From Ensifer adhaerens (GTDB lineage Bacteria; Pseudomonadota; Alphaproteobacteria; Rhizobiales; Rhizobiaceae), in assembly GCF_000697965.2 (NCBI RefSeq), contig NZ_CP015882.1, positions 1-64,000 of the forward strand: a stretch of DNA of 64,000 nucleotides. Direction: 5' to 3'. The position numbers and the translations under genes are program-made. Every line of letters begins with the position of its first letter. Within the stretch, counting starts at the first letter, position 1. Below, piece after piece: positions 55,858 through 64,000 of this stretch. The notes under the pieces are model-generated. The model worked only from the letters and a program-made list of their open reading frames with translations, did no database searches and was not told the origin of the DNA.

Positions 55858-57333
55858 ATGGCGTTCCCGCTGCTCAGCCTGATCGTCTTCGTACCGGCCG
55901 CCGGGGCGGCGGTCGTGATGCTTCTGCGCAGCGACGAGGCGGTGCGGTGGGCAGCACTCGGCTTCACCTTGCTCGACGTGGCGCTCGCCATTGCGATGCT
56001 GTCCGGTTTTAATACCGGGAGCTCAGAGATGCAGTTTGTCGAGAAGCACCCGTGGGTGCCGGCGCTTAGCATAACCTTTGCGCTCGGCGTCGACGGGATC
56101 AGCGCGCTCTTCGTGTTCCTGACCGCGCTTTTGGGCTCTGTCTCGGTGCTCGCCTCATGGATCGCCATCGACCGCAAAGTTAAGCAGTTCATGGTCTGCC
56201 TGCTCGCCATGCAGACCCTGATGTTGGGTGTATTCACGGCGCTCGACCTTTTTCTGTTCTATGTCTGCTGGGAGGCGATGCTGATCCCGATGTACCTGAT
56301 CATCGGGGTCTGGGGCGGCGATGGCCGGGTCTATGCGGCGTTCAAGTTCTTCCTCTACACCCTGGCGGGCAGCCTCCTGTTCCTGATCGGCGTCATCGTT
56401 CTTTACTTCGAGGGGGGCAGGACGTTCGACATCCTCGCCTTGATGGCACTCGATCTGCCGTTCGACATTCAATCCTGGCTGTTTTTTGCCTTCCTCGTCG
56501 CATTCGCGGTCAAGGTGCCGATGGTCCCGCTCCATACCTGGCTGCCGGACGCCCATGTGCAGGCTCCGACGGCTGGCAGCATCATCCTTGCCGGTGTACT
56601 CCTGAAGATGGGGGCCTATGGGTTCCTGAGGTTCTCGCTGCCGATGCTGCCAGAGGCTTCAGTCTATTATTCGACTTTGATGATGGCACTCTCGGCACTC
56701 GCGATCGTTTATGGCGGGCTGCTTGCCCTGGCGCAGGACGATTTGAAGAAGCTGGTGGCGTATTCCAGCATCAGCCATATGGGCTTCGTGACGCTTGGGA
56801 TTTTTGCCCTCAACCCGCTCGGCCTTCAAGGCAGCATCCTGCAGATGTTCAATCACGGCGTGACGACCGGCGCGCTCTTTCTGTTCGTCGGCCTGATCTA
56901 CGAGCGCACCCATTCCCGCAGCATCGCCGACTATGGCGGCTTGATGAAGGTGGCTCCCGTTTACACCGGATTCCTGGCGCTGTTCGTGCTGTCGTCGATG
57001 GCGTTGCCGGGAACGAACGCGTTCGTGGGCGAGTTGCTGGTTCTGTCGGGCGGGTTTGCGGCCAACCTCACGCTTGGCGCAGTCGCCGTATTGGGCGCAT
57101 TGCTGAGCGCGGCCTATCTGCTTGGCATGTACCGGAAGGTCGCGCTCGGTCCGGCGACCGTCGGCGCGCGGTTCAAGGTTCGTGACGTCAACGGCCGCGA
57201 ACTGGTGGCGATCCTGCCGCTCGCCGTCTTCGTGCTTTGGGTCGGCTTCTACCCCAAGCCCTTTCTCGCCATCATCGACAGCTCGGTCACGCATCTTTTG
57301 CAGCAGGTCCACGACAGGGGGAACGGGCCATGA
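55858..57333 (+). CDS. nuoM: NADH-quinone oxidoreductase subunit M
   Basis: The 491-residue antiporter-like subunit has the complex I features FYVCWEAMLIPMYLIIGVWG with the essential Glu, AFAVKVPMVPLHTWLPDAH with the channel Lys, and GVLLKMGAYGFLRFSLPML. The ATG is preceded by TAGGGGGT. It overlaps nuoN by four bases (ATGA). Length is normal. Confidence 0.94.
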   Translation: MAFPLLSLIVFVPAAGAAVVMLLRSDEAVRWAALGFTLLDVALAIAMLSGFNTGSSEMQFVEKHPWVPALSITFALGVDGISALFVFLTALLGSVSVLASWIAIDRKVKQFMVCLLAMQTLMLGVFTALDLFLFYVCWEAMLIPMYLIIGVWGGDGRVYAAFKFFLYTLAGSLLFLIGVIVLYFEGGRTFDILALMALDLPFDIQSWLFFAFLVAFAVKVPMVPLHTWLPDAHVQAPTAGSIILAGVLLKMGAYGFLRFSLPMLPEASVYYSTLMMALSALAIVYGGLLALAQDDLKKLVAYSSISHMGFVTLGIFALNPLGLQGSILQMFNHGVTTGALFLFVGLIYERTHSRSIADYGGLMKVAPVYTGFLALFVLSSMALPGTNAFVGELLVLSGGFAANLTLGAVAVLGALLSAAYLLGMYRKVALGPATVGARFKVRDVNGRELVAILPLAVFVLWVGFYPKPFLAIIDSSVTHLLQQVHDRGNGP

Positions 57334-58769
57334 CCGCCGCAGCGCTCCTTGCGTCGATCCTTGTAAGCCTGCCCGAAATCATCGTGATTGTCGGGTCCTC
57401 AATCCTGTTGATTGGCGGACAACTCCTGCCGAAGGGAAAGGACGCTCTTCTTGTGTGGGCGTCGGTCGCGGTCGTGCTGCTTGCCGCCCTGGCGACATTC
57501 ACGCTGTCAGGAGGGGCAGAGCCGGCTTATGCGGGCATGTTCGTCGCCGACCCCTTCTCCATCTTCTTCAAATCGCTGTTCTACCTGTCGATCCTGCTCA
57601 CGTTCCTGCTCTCGCGAAACTATGCCGATATCGAAGGGATCGGCGGCAGCGAATACTATGTCCTGCTGCTGCTTGCGCTTGCCGGCATGATGATCATGGC
57701 GTCTGCGACCGATCTCCTGTCGATCTATGTTGGCCTCGAACTGATGGTGCTGTGCACCTACGTGCTGACCGGCTTCCTTCGGCGTCAACAACGCTCAAAC
57801 GAGGCGGCACTGAAATACGTCATCCTTGGCGCCGTCTCGACCGGGATTTTTCTTTATGGTGTTTCGCTGGTCTATGGCCTTACCGGCACGACGCAGCTGG
57901 ATCGGATGGCGGCGGCAGTCGGCAATGATCCGCTCGATCAGGGCTTGCTGCTTGCGGTGGTCTTCATCGTCGCGGGGCTGGTCTTCAAGATTGGCGCGGT
58001 GCCGTTTCATATGTGGGTGCCGGATGTCTACGAGGGTGCCCCGACGACGATTACCGCCTTCATGTCCGTCGGGCCCAAGGCGGCAGGGTTTGCGGTGATC
58101 CTCAGGGTGTTCCTCAACCCGTTGGTCGCAAGCTCCAACGTCTGGATCATATTGGCCGTTATCGCGGTGGTGACGATGGCGCTCGGAAGTTTCGTGGCGC
58201 TGGTGCAGGATAACTTCAAGCGCCTGCTCGCCTATTCCAGTATCGCCCATGCCGGCTTTGCCATTTTGGGCATCGTGGCCGGCGGTGCGGACGGGATCGC
58301 CAGCGTGATGCTCTACCTTCTGATTTACACCTTCATGAACCTCGGTATCTTCGGCGCCGTCATCATGATGCGCAACGGCAATTTCTCGGGCGAAGTCATT
58401 GAGGACTATTCCGGCTTCGCCAAGCTGCATCCGGGGCTGGCACTGTTGATGTTGCTCTATCTGTTTTCGCTGGCGGGCATTCCACCGACGGCAGGCTTCT
58501 TTGCCAAGTTCTACGTGCTGGTCGCGCTCGTCGAGCGTGGTTTCGTCCTTTTGGCCGTGATAGCGGTGCTCCTGAGCGCCGTCGCCGCCTATTTCTACAT
58601 TCGCATCGTCATGGTGATGTTCATGCGCGAACCGGTGCGGGCGTTCGAGCCAGCCCTGACGCCTCTCGTTGGCATTACTCTTGCCGTCACCGCCGCCGGC
58701 ACGATTGGCATCGGCCTGTTTCCGGCGTGGTTTCTGAAGCTCGCCCAGCAGTCGGCCTTCGGCGGCTGA
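57330..58769 (+). CDS. nuoN: NADH-quinone oxidoreductase subunit N
   Basis: The 479-residue protein is the third standard antiporter-like subunit. It has YVGLELMVLCTYVLTGF with a Glu, FKIGAVPFHMWVPDVYEGAP with a Lys, and the late motif LAGIPPTAGFFAKFYVL. Its ATG overlaps the nuoM stop. It closes the membrane-arm block; a 153-bp gap to nuoA follows. Confidence 0.94.
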   Translation: MTAAALLASILVSLPEIIVIVGSSILLIGGQLLPKGKDALLVWASVAVVLLAALATFTLSGGAEPAYAGMFVADPFSIFFKSLFYLSILLTFLLSRNYADIEGIGGSEYYVLLLLALAGMMIMASATDLLSIYVGLELMVLCTYVLTGFLRRQQRSNEAALKYVILGAVSTGIFLYGVSLVYGLTGTTQLDRMAAAVGNDPLDQGLLLAVVFIVAGLVFKIGAVPFHMWVPDVYEGAPTTITAFMSVGPKAAGFAVILRVFLNPLVASSNVWIILAVIAVVTMALGSFVALVQDNFKRLLAYSSIAHAGFAILGIVAGGADGIASVMLYLLIYTFMNLGIFGAVIMMRNGNFSGEVIEDYSGFAKLHPGLALLMLLYLFSLAGIPPTAGFFAKFYVLVALVERGFVLLAVIAVLLSAVAAYFYIRIVMVMFMREPVRAFEPALTPLVGITLAVTAAGTIGIGLFPAWFLKLAQQSAFGG

Positions 58770-58922
58770 GCGATCGCATTTGCATTGGCCTATCCGACAG
58801 AATAAACTAGCAGTTTAGGAAAGGAATGCCCAAAGTCGCTTCTACTGGGCGACCGCGTTACCGGCCCGAAAGAGCCGATCGCGGCTTGACCAACGCCCCG
58901 ATGGGTGACCGGGCTGCGCGAT

Positions 58923-59288
58923 ATGTCTGCAGCGGATTTCCTGCCGGTTCTTTTCATGATCGCCGGAATTGTTCTGGTGGTGGGGGCGACGCTTTTTGTT
59001 TCCTCGCTGTTGCGGCCGTCCAATCCCTATCCCGAAAAGAACATGCCCTATGAATGCGGCATGGACCCGGCAGGCGAGGCAGCCGGGGGACGCTTCAGGG
59101 TGCAGTTCTTTATTCTCGCGATCCTCCTGGTCGTCTTTGATGTCGAGGCGATGTTTCTCTTCCCCTGGGCAGTCGTCCTCAAAGAGATTGGTCTCGTCGC
59201 TTATCTCGAAATGTTTGTCTTCATCGTGCTGCTTCTCGTGGGTTTTGCCTACGCCTGGCTGAAGGGAGCGCTGGAATGGGAGGAGTAG
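58923..59288 (+). CDS. nuoA: NADH-quinone oxidoreductase subunit A
   Basis: The 121-residue protein has three membrane helices and the loop [14 protein letters not shown], the conserved quinone-site segment of Nuo[16 protein letters not shown] is also typical. The frame is open from a GTG at 58905; ATG 58923 gives the usual length. It overlaps nuoB by 13 bases. Confidence 0.93.
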   Translation: MSAADFLPVLFMIAGIVLVVGATLFVSSLLRPSNPYPEKNMPYECGMDPAGEAAGGRFRVQFFILAILLVVFDVEAMFLFPWAVVLKEIGLVAYLEMFVFIVLLLVGFAYAWLKGALEWEE

Positions 59289-59779
59289 GAAACACGATCC
59301 AGGACAGCGTGCTGTTCACCACGGCCGAGAGCGTCATCAATTGGAGCCGAAGGTCGGCGCTGTGGCCCGAGACCTTCGGCATCGCCTGCTGTGCCATCGA
59401 AATGATCTCGGCGGGGTGCGCGCGCTACGATCTCGACCGGTTCGGCGTGGTGTTCCGCCCGTCACCGCGCCAGTCCGACGTGATGATCATCGCCGGCACG
59501 GTGACCCGCAAGTTCGCGCCCGTCGTGCGCCGGCTTTACGACCAGATGCCGGAGCCACGCTGGGTGATTGCCATGGGTACCTGCGCCATTTCAGGGGGCG
59601 TCTACAACACCTATGCGGTGGTGCAAGGGTCTGAAACCTTCGTGCCGGTCGATGTGCATGTGCCCGGATGTCCGCCACGGCCCGAGGCGCTGATGCATGG
59701 CTTCCTGCTATTGCAAGAAAAGATCAAGAAGTCCCGCGCGCTCGCCGGAACACCTCTCGATCGGGTGGGGGCATCATGA
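59276..59779 (+). CDS. nuoB: NADH-quinone oxidoreductase subunit B
   Basis: NuoB carries iron-sulfur cluster N2, the last electron donor to quinone. The 167-residue protein shows the cluster cysteines in [22 protein letters not shown] and [13 protein letters not shown]. Length and motif order are normal. Its end overlaps the start of nuoC by four bases. Confidence 0.95.
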   Translation: MGGVGNTIQDSVLFTTAESVINWSRRSALWPETFGIACCAIEMISAGCARYDLDRFGVVFRPSPRQSDVMIIAGTVTRKFAPVVRRLYDQMPEPRWVIAMGTCAISGGVYNTYAVVQGSETFVPVDVHVPGCPPRPEALMHGFLLLQEKIKKSRALAGTPLDRVGAS

Positions 59780-60312
59780 GTGTCGAACCGTCTCTCAATC
59801 GCGCTTTGATCCTGGAGCGCTTCGGGGAAACGATCGAGGATCTCGGGACTGCGCATGGCATTGACGTCTTCGTGGTTCCGCCCGAAAAGATCGTCGAATT
59901 CTGCCGGTTCCTGAAGGACCAACCCGAGTTCAGGTTCAACTTCCTTTCCGACATCTGCGGCGTTGACCATTATCCCGAAACGCCGCGCTTTGAGGCGGTG
60001 TACCATCTCTATTCGCTGCCCAACCGCTGGCGTGTCCGCATCAAGTGTCGACTTGGCGATCCGCCCGAGATTCCCTCGGTCACCGGGGTCTGGCGCACGG
60101 CCAACTGGCACGAGCGCGAAGCCTGGGACATGTATGGCATCCGGTTCCAGGGTCATCCTGACTTGCGCCGGATCTATATGTGGGAGGGCTTCGAGGGCTT
60201 TCCCCAGCGCAAGGACTTCCCGCTTAAGGGGTACAAGGACAAGCTGAACCCCTTTGGGGCCGAAGGTCCGCCGCCGACCCAGCCCGACCTCGCCACGCGG
60301 AACATTCCATAG
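59776..60312 (+). CDS. nuoC: NADH-quinone oxidoreductase subunit C
   Basis: The 178-residue peripheral-arm subunit has the family signature [20 protein letters not shown] followed by RKDFPLKGY. It starts [17 protein letters not shown] on the ATGA overlap with nuoB. It docks NuoB and NuoD. Length is slightly short but normal for separate NuoC proteins. Confidence 0.94.
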   Translation: MSVEPSLNRALILERFGETIEDLGTAHGIDVFVVPPEKIVEFCRFLKDQPEFRFNFLSDICGVDHYPETPRFEAVYHLYSLPNRWRVRIKCRLGDPPEIPSVTGVWRTANWHEREAWDMYGIRFQGHPDLRRIYMWEGFEGFPQRKDFPLKGYKDKLNPFGAEGPPPTQPDLATRNIP

Positions 60313-60394
60313 GAGGAAAGGTGCGGGCGGTTTCCTTTTGGACCGATCCGAAATCACATGAACCACGGAGACCGATCGATACCGGAAAGTTGAG

Positions 60395-61609
60395 ATGACT
60401 GAAGTCACCGAGCTCACGAGGCCGGAAGGAGAAGCGCTCAACAGCAAGGAAGTGCTTCTCAATCTCGGACCCCAACACCCCAGCACCCATGGGGTCCTCC
60501 GGCTCGTGCTCGAACTGGACGGCGAGTATGTCAAGCGGGTGGACCCCCATATCGGCTACCTGCATCGCGGCACGGAAAAACTGGCAGAAAGCTTTACCTA
60601 TACGCAGATCTTCCCGCTGACCGACAGGCTCGACTACCTCTGCCCGCCCTCGAACAACCTGGCCTTCGCGCTCGCGGTGGAGAAGCTGCTCGGCATCGAG
60701 GCCCCGATCCGGGCGCAATATATCCGCGTGATGATGGCGGAACTCGCGCGCATCTCCGGTCATCTTTTGATCACCGGCGCGCTGCCGATGGATCTCGGCG
60801 CCATGACCGCGCTGCTTTACGTCATGCGCGAGCGCGAAATGATCATGGATCTCCTCGAAATGGTCACCGGCGCGCGCATGCACACCTCCTTCTGCCGGGT
60901 CGGTGGCGTTCGCGAGGACCTGCCTGATGGGTTCTTCCCAAAGATCAGGGAGTTCTGCGACATCTTCCCAAACCGCATCCGCGACTATGAGCGGCTGCTC
61001 GAAGACAACAGGGTGTTCCTCAAACGCACTCAAGGGATCGGCGTCATCACCGCCGAAGACGCCATCGATCTCGGCCTCAGCGGTCCGAACCTGCGTGCTT
61101 CCGGCGTCGACTGGGACATCCGTCGTGACGAGCCCTACGAAATTTACGACCGGCTCGATTTCAATGTCATCACGCGCGACGAAGGCGATTGTTATGCGCG
61201 CTGGCGCTGCCGGGTCGATGAGATGCGTGAAAGCATGCGGATCATCGAACAATGCATTGAGCAGATGCCGGAGGGGCCGTTCCAGGTCGACATGCCGACG
61301 ATCGCTTTCCCCGTCGACAAGGACCGCGTGCATTGCTCGATGGAGGCCCTGATCCAGCATTTCGACCTGTCGGCGTATGGCTTCAGCGTGCCGAAGGGCG
61401 AGGTCTATTCGGCAATCGAGGCACCTAAGGGCGAGCTCGGCTTCTACATCATCAGCGACGGATCGCCGAAACCGTTCCGCATGAAGGTGAGGGCTCCTTC
61501 GTTCGTCAACCTTCAAGGTGTCTTCGGCGTCACCAACGCCCGCTATCTGGCGGACATGATCGCCGTGCTCGGCAGCCTCGATCCTGTAATGGCGGAGGTC
61601 GACAAGTAG
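60395..61609 (+). CDS. nuoD: NADH-quinone oxidoreductase subunit D
   Basis: NuoD forms the quinone pocket with NuoB and derives from the hydrogenase large subunit. The 404-residue protein has LNLGPQHPSTHGVLRL with the quinone His, GYLHRGTEKLAES, and the C-terminal DPVMAEVDK (DxxxGEVDR-type end). An 82-bp gap after nuoC is the widest in this block. Confidence 0.95.
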   Translation: MTEVTELTRPEGEALNSKEVLLNLGPQHPSTHGVLRLVLELDGEYVKRVDPHIGYLHRGTEKLAESFTYTQIFPLTDRLDYLCPPSNNLAFALAVEKLLGIEAPIRAQYIRVMMAELARISGHLLITGALPMDLGAMTALLYVMREREMIMDLLEMVTGARMHTSFCRVGGVREDLPDGFFPKIREFCDIFPNRIRDYERLLEDNRVFLKRTQGIGVITAEDAIDLGLSGPNLRASGVDWDIRRDEPYEIYDRLDFNVITRDEGDCYARWRCRVDEMRESMRIIEQCIEQMPEGPFQVDMPTIAFPVDKDRVHCSMEALIQHFDLSAYGFSVPKGEVYSAIEAPKGELGFYIISDGSPKPFRMKVRAPSFVNLQGVFGVTNARYLADMIAVLGSLDPVMAEVDK

Positions 61610-61625
61610 CGGAGATTTGGACGTG

Positions 61626-62138
61626 ATGGCGATGCGCGAGAAGATCGAACAGGCGGCGGCGCGGTATCCCGACCAGCGCTCGGCGATCATGCCGGCACTT
61701 TTGATCGCGCAGCGCGAACATGGCCATCTGCCCGGCCCGGTGCTGGAAGAAGTCGCCGACATCCTCGGCGTCGAACGGATCTGGGTCTACGAGCTCGCAA
61801 CCTTCTACACGCTCTTCCATACCGAGCCAGTGGGAAAGTTCCACCTGCAGCTCTGCGACAACGTATCCTGCATGCTGCGCCGATCCGAGGATCTGCTGAC
61901 GCATCTGGAGAACGTGCTCGGGATCAAGAAGGGAGGCACGACCGGGGATGGGCTGTTCACGCTCTCGACCGTCGAATGCCTCGGCGCCTGTGAAATGGCT
62001 CCGGTCATGCAGGTCGGCGACGACTATCACGGCAATCTCGACATCGAGCGGATCGACGCGCTGCTTGCCCGGCTGCGCGCCATGGTTCCGCACGCGGCCG
62101 GCGCCGATCTCGCTGCCGTCGAACCGCCGGGGGAATAA
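61626..62138 (+). CDS. nuoE: NADH-quinone oxidoreductase subunit E
   Basis: NuoE carries a [2Fe-2S] cluster in a thioredoxin-like domain. The 170-residue protein has the four cysteines in QLCDNVSCMLRR and VECLGACEMAPVMQ. The frame is open from TTG 61617, and GTG 61623 is also possible; ATG 61626 is chosen. It is followed directly by nuoF. Confidence 0.93.
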   Translation: MAMREKIEQAAARYPDQRSAIMPALLIAQREHGHLPGPVLEEVADILGVERIWVYELATFYTLFHTEPVGKFHLQLCDNVSCMLRRSEDLLTHLENVLGIKKGGTTGDGLFTLSTVECLGACEMAPVMQVGDDYHGNLDIERIDALLARLRAMVPHAAGADLAAVEPPGE

Positions 62139-62140
62139 CC

Positions 62141-63406
62141 ATGTACGAACCGGTTCTTTTGAAGAATGTGAACGTGCAGGATGGGCATCTTCTTTCGACA
62201 TATGAGGCCGGCGGCGGCTACCGAGGGCTTCACAAAGCCCTCAAGGAACATACGCCCGACGAGATCATCGATCTCGTCAAGAGATCGAACCTGCGTGGCC
62301 GCGGCGGAGCCGGGTTTCCGACCGGCATGAAGTGGAGTTTCGTCCCCAAGCGGGCCGACAAGCCGAAGTATCTCTGCTGTAACGCCGACGAAGGGGAGCC
62401 TGGCACCTTCAAGGACCGGATCGTCATGGAGCGCGACCCGCACCAATTGGTCGAAGGCATGGCGATCAGCGCCTATGCGATCGGAGCCGAGGTCGCCTAT
62501 GTCTACATTCGCGGCGAGTATGTGCTGGCGATCAGGCGGCTGGAACAGGCGATTGCCGAGGCCAAAGCCAAAGGCTATCTCGGAACAGGGATACTGGGCT
62601 CGGACTTCAATTTCGTCGTCCACGTCCATTGCGGTGCTGGTGCCTATATCTGTGGCGAAGAGACCGCGATGCTCGACTCGCTCGAGGGCAAGAGGGCACA
62701 GCCGCGCCTGAAGCCGCCATTTCCAGCCGTTGCGGGGCTCTATGCCAGCCCGACCGTCATCAACAATGTCGAGACGCTGGTCTGCGTGCCGCATATCGTG
62801 GCGCGGGGCCCTGACTGGTTCCGCGGTATCGGACCCGAAAAGAGCCCAGGCCCGAAGCTCTACTGCGTCAGCGGACAGGTGCGCATGCCCGGCCTCTACG
62901 AGCTTCCGATGGGGATCCCGCTTCGAGAACTGGTCGAGGACCATGCCGGCGGGCCGCCGGCCGGTCGCAAGATCAAGGCGGTAATACCAGGTGGTGTTTC
63001 CGCACCGGTGATCCCGGAGCCGGGCCTGGACGTCGGGATGGACTTTGACTCGCTTGCTGCTGCCGGCACGATGCTGGGTTCGGCAGGCGTGATCGTCGTC
63101 GATGACACGACCTGCATGGTCAAGGTCGCCACCCGCATCATCGAGTTCTTTCACCACGAGTCCTGCGGCAAGTGCACACCCTGCCGCGAGGGGTTGAACT
63201 GGGTTGTGAAAGTGCTGCGCCGGATCGAGGCGGGCGAGGGCGCCCCCGGCGACATGGAGCAGCTGGACATGCTCTGCAAAGGCATTTTCGGCAATACGTT
63301 TTGTGCTTTGGGTGACGGTGCTGCGATGGGGTTGCGGGCCTCGCTTGCGCATTTCCGCGAGGAGTTTGTCGCCCATATCGAGGAGCGGAAGTGTCCGTTC
63401 CACTAA
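62141..63406 (+). CDS. nuoF: NADH-quinone oxidoreductase subunit F
   Basis: NuoF binds NADH and FMN and holds a [4Fe-4S] cluster. The 421-residue protein has the flavin/NADH loop LRGRGGAGFPTGMKW, CNADEGEPGTFKDR, GAYICGEETAML and the cluster motif ESCGKCTPCREG with a later Cys in FGNTFCALG. Length is normal. It starts two bases after nuoE. Confidence 0.95.
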   Translation: MYEPVLLKNVNVQDGHLLSTYEAGGGYRGLHKALKEHTPDEIIDLVKRSNLRGRGGAGFPTGMKWSFVPKRADKPKYLCCNADEGEPGTFKDRIVMERDPHQLVEGMAISAYAIGAEVAYVYIRGEYVLAIRRLEQAIAEAKAKGYLGTGILGSDFNFVVHVHCGAGAYICGEETAMLDSLEGKRAQPRLKPPFPAVAGLYASPTVINNVETLVCVPHIVARGPDWFRGIGPEKSPGPKLYCVSGQVRMPGLYELPMGIPLRELVEDHAGGPPAGRKIKAVIPGGVSAPVIPEPGLDVGMDFDSLAAAGTMLGSAGVIVVDDTTCMVKVATRIIEFFHHESCGKCTPCREGLNWVVKVLRRIEAGEGAPGDMEQLDMLCKGIFGNTFCALGDGAAMGLRASLAHFREEFVAHIEERKCPFH

Positions 63407-63433
63407 GGAGCGCCTAGCGCGGGCGAGTAGGTC

Positions 63434-64000
63434 ATGGTGAGCGTTACGGTCAATGGGCAAACACTGGAGGTCGAGGCCGGCTCGACGGTGTTGCAGGCCG
63501 CCCAGCGCTTGGGCATCGAAATTCCGACCTTCTGCTACTTAAAGCGCCTGCCGCCGCTTGCCTCCTGCCGCATGTGTCTCATCGAGATCGAGGGGCTGCG
63601 GCGGCTACAGCCGTCCTGCGCCACAGCCGTCACTGAAGGCATGGTCGTGCGAACGGATACGCCACTGATTGATGAAACACGTTCGTCCATGCTGGACATG
63701 CTGCTTGCCAACCACCCGCTCGACTGCCCGATCTGCGACAAGGGCGGCGAGTGTGAGCTCCAGGACATGGTGATGGCCTATGGCCCGGGGAGAAGCCGCT
63801 TTCATGATCCCAAGCGCGTCTTCCATTCTCGCGACATTCGCCTGAGCCCGGTCGTCATCATGAACGTCAACCGTTGTATCCAGTGCCAGCGCTGCGTGCG
63901 CATGTGCGAGGAGGTCGTCGGCGCGGTCGCCCTTGGCACCGTCGAGAAAGGCATGGATACGGCCGTCACCGGCTTTGAGGGCAGTCTTGCCAGTTGCGAC
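63434..64000 (+). CDS. nuoG: NADH-quinone oxidoreductase subunit G, N-terminal part
   Basis: The reading frame runs off the window after 189 codons. It shows the [2Fe-2S] ferredoxin domain (PTFCYLKRLPPLASCRMC), the His/Cys-type motif region LANHPLDCPICDKGGECELQ, and the start of the [4Fe-4S] domain (NRCIQCQRCVRMCEE). It follows nuoF by 27 bases. The molybdopterin-oxidoreductase-like remainder lies outside. Confidence 0.94.
   Translation, partial: MVSVTVNGQTLEVEAGSTVLQAAQRLGIEIPTFCYLKRLPPLASCRMCLIEIEGLRRLQPSCATAVTEGMVVRTDTPLIDETRSSMLDMLLANHPLDCPICDKGGECELQDMVMAYGPGRSRFHDPKRVFHSRDIRLSPVVIMNVNRCIQCQRCVRMCEEVVGAVALGTVEKGMDTAVTGFEGSLASCD

Noticed and set aside
60224..61762. 512-codon minus-strand frame
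   Set aside because: Antisense to nuoD/nuoE, which are certain; composition is typical of an antisense shadow.
62027..63460. 477-codon minus-strand frame
   Set aside because: Antisense of nuoF; the plus-strand motifs are unambiguous.
1..64000. CRISPR arrays, tRNA or rRNA genes
   Set aside because: No regularly spaced repeats and no cloverleaf or rRNA-like sequence were seen on reading; a covariance-model scan was not possible.

Overview
The window looks like part of a large repABC plasmid of a Rhizobiaceae bacterium (Sinorhizobium/Ensifer/Rhizobium type). The support is a complete repA-repB-repC replication/partition operon with its antisense RNA at the left end, high GC with rhizobial codon style, a relic of an HWE-family PAS histidine kinase, and a second-copy style complex I (nuo) operon at the right end. 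The genus is inferred; nothing here fixes a species. No tRNA, rRNA or CRISPR array was seen.

Layout. (1) 0.5-4.2 kb: repABC, with a candidate leader ORF before repA, the ctRNA between repB and repC, and two identical 24-bp perfect palindromes downstream of repC that look like partition sites. (2) 4.2-10.5 kb: decayed and mobile DNA. It holds a collapsed PAS/HWE kinase pseudogene, a serine recombinase, a truncated IS66-type gene and a frameshifted IS21-type istB. (3) 10.8-35.3 kb: a dense defence and conflict island. On the plus strand are an Xre regulator overlapping a DUF4258 gene, a small conserved-looking ORF, a DUF3800-like gene and an AspBHI/Mrr-like endonuclease. Convergent to them, on the minus strand, is a six-gene MORC/MutL-type restriction-modification operon (vsr, C5-methylase, GHKL ATPase, Z1 helicase-like, PD-(D/E)XK nuclease, AIPR). 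Upstream of it on the same strand is an unusual cluster: a HExxH metalloprotease-like protein, an alpha/beta hydrolase, a cytosolic caspase-like protease, a second HExxH protein, a winged-helix-like protein and an HNH nuclease with a possible EVE/PUA-like reader. Further upstream is a two-gene unit of an alpha/beta hydrolase plus an ABC-type ATPase whose catalytic motifs are almost all lost.

(4) 35.9-51.2 kb: mostly exported or signalling proteins. There are two heparin-lyase-like polysaccharide lyases, a two-haem-motif cytochrome-like protein with a SnoaL-like partner, a SAM-cyclase-AAA-TPR giant with altered substrate residues, an M4-like metalloprotease, a class C beta-lactamase-like hydrolase, a truncated LysR gene beside an amidase, and a secreted caspase-peptidoglycan-binding-lectin protein. 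(5) 51.6-64.0 kb: a nuo operon in the order J, K, MrpD-like, small membrane protein, MrpD/NuoL-like, M, N, A, B, C, D, E, F, G (cut by the window edge).

The strongest candidate for something undescribed is the minus-strand protease/hydrolase cluster at 24.3-35.3 kb. It combines caspase, two metalloproteases, two alpha/beta hydrolases, a dead ABC ATPase and an HNH nuclease next to a complete MORC-type R-M system. This fits an abortive-infection or proteolytic-cascade defence, but that function is inferred from context only.
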